Origin: Pomphorhynchus laevis
Lineage: Eukaryota; Acanthocephala; Palaeacanthocephala; Echinorhynchida; Pomphorhynchidae
NCBI GenBank assembly: GCA_012934845.2
Contig: WNNJ02000777.1
Coordinates: forward strand, 1-64,000
Direction: 5' to 3'
Length of the DNA: 64,000 nt
In this document: positions 63,535 to 64,000 of the stretch, one piece after another
Layout: each line of letters opens with the position of its first letter
Numbering within the stretch: position 1 is the stretch's first letter
Notes under the pieces: generated by a model
Told to the model about the DNA's origin: nothing
Databases searched by the model: none
Seen by the model: only the letters and a program-made list of their open reading frames with translations
Position numbers and translations under genes: made by a program

Positions 63535-64000
63535 TTACAAAAGAAAGACTAAAAGTTTTAGGGTCGGCAGTAGGACGGGAACAATTTGTAAATGATTTCG
63601 TAATTAACCAGATTGATGAGTGGATATTTACTCTTTCGAACTTGAAGTAGGTGGCTAGAGAATATCCGTATGTGGCCTTTGTCGCATTGACTAAATCCCT
63701 GCAATTCAGATCGACCTTTGTTCAAAGTACGGCTTGCTCGGAAGACACTTACAATGATCGTTTATCTTCCTTTATATTTGATCGCTTGGTGCCCTCGATG
63801 ATTGGTAGTGATAGTCAGCTGGCAAACAAAGATCTCTTGTCCTTAACCCTTGCTGTGGTGGTTTAGGGATAGTTGGCCCCCATGGCATTTGTTTCGAAAC
63901 AGTATGAGTGGTCGAGGTCTATTTGTACCCATCTACAGAATTGCGTAAGTGGCGGGGCTCTTATGGACGCACAAAATAAGTCATCGAAATCCATGTTGCT
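63535..64000 (+). mobile_element. LINE family E fragment (E9), cut by window end
   Basis: KERLKVLGSAVGREQFVNDFVINQIDEW, then YPYVAFVALTKSLQF matches E1 ILGSPVGSNDFVNAATAKLLSTW.. PHVAFAGLINSVQF. Two or more stops are present. SDSQLANKDLLSL and KSSKSMLL follow the equivalent region before the zinc knuckle. The 5' part is missing. Confidence 0.78.

Noticed and set aside
1-64000. LTR retroelements, Polintons or other capsid-bearing elements
   Set aside because: I saw no protease, integrase, packaging ATPase or long terminal repeats; all RT sequences are LINE or PLE type.

Overview
The window is eukaryotic, AT-rich and almost wholly transposon-derived. The only convincing host gene is a single-exon eL42 (RPL36A) ribosomal protein gene at 29849-30169 on the minus strand. 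Its N-terminal sequence is closer to nematode eL42 than to the arthropod or vertebrate sequences I remember, and it has TTTTTCAG directly before the ATG. A nematode-like invertebrate is therefore my best guess (inference, low to moderate confidence). Nothing is prokaryotic.

At least seven retroelement families are nested in one another. Family A is CR1/L2-like with an AP endonuclease. Its copies are A0 1-855, A1 5583-7318 plus 10366-11159, A2 11160-15465, A4 20377-21448 plus 23661-23945, A7 28350-29110, A8 37965-41355 inverted, A5 52347-56815 and A6 58932-63320. A sister subfamily A-b lies at 21449-23660, 41405-41561 and 49796-52067. Families B (1526-5330), C (15466-20376), D (45926-48986) and G (58335-58850) are CR1-like. 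Family E is a LINE with a restriction-like endonuclease, with parts at 25013-28190, 30185-33240, 41562-43870, 43976-45925 plus 48987-49500, 49640-49795, 56817-57110, 57880-58280 and 63535-64000. Family F (33480-36925, minus) is I-like with CCHC gag knuckles. One Penelope-like element (PLE, 7967-10344, minus) keeps a continuous RT plus GIY-YIG reading frame.

The most interesting material is small and structured. First, a 443-bp unit present as partial tandem and head-to-head copies at 858-1525 and 7331-7893 carries a tRNA-like Pol III promoter and a candidate type I hammerhead ribozyme. The predicted cleavage site (GTC|AGGG) is exactly where the palindromic head-to-head junctions begin. This is the layout of a metazoan retrozyme, and it lies beside a PLE, the kind of element thought to supply its enzymes. 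Second, hammerhead-like cores sit in the PLE 3' flank and in a foldback repeat at 37285-37510. Third, a dispersed roughly 120-155 bp element (5434-5551, 29420-29574, plus remnants) folds as an H-type pseudoknot, and one helix shows compensatory base changes between copies. Fourth, the LINE families end in a short hairpin followed by A/T-rich simple repeats. In family A the hairpin has a compensatory pair change between subfamilies, as expected for an RT recognition stem.

Insertion order can be read in places. The PLE/retrozyme block split A1 within a TA run. A-b split A4, leaving an 8-bp target duplication. D split E4. A8 is a 3'-anchored copy of the fused A1/A2 locus, so it arose after that fusion. 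Copies A2, A7 and A8 are nearly identical and must be young. A5 is the best preserved LINE copy.
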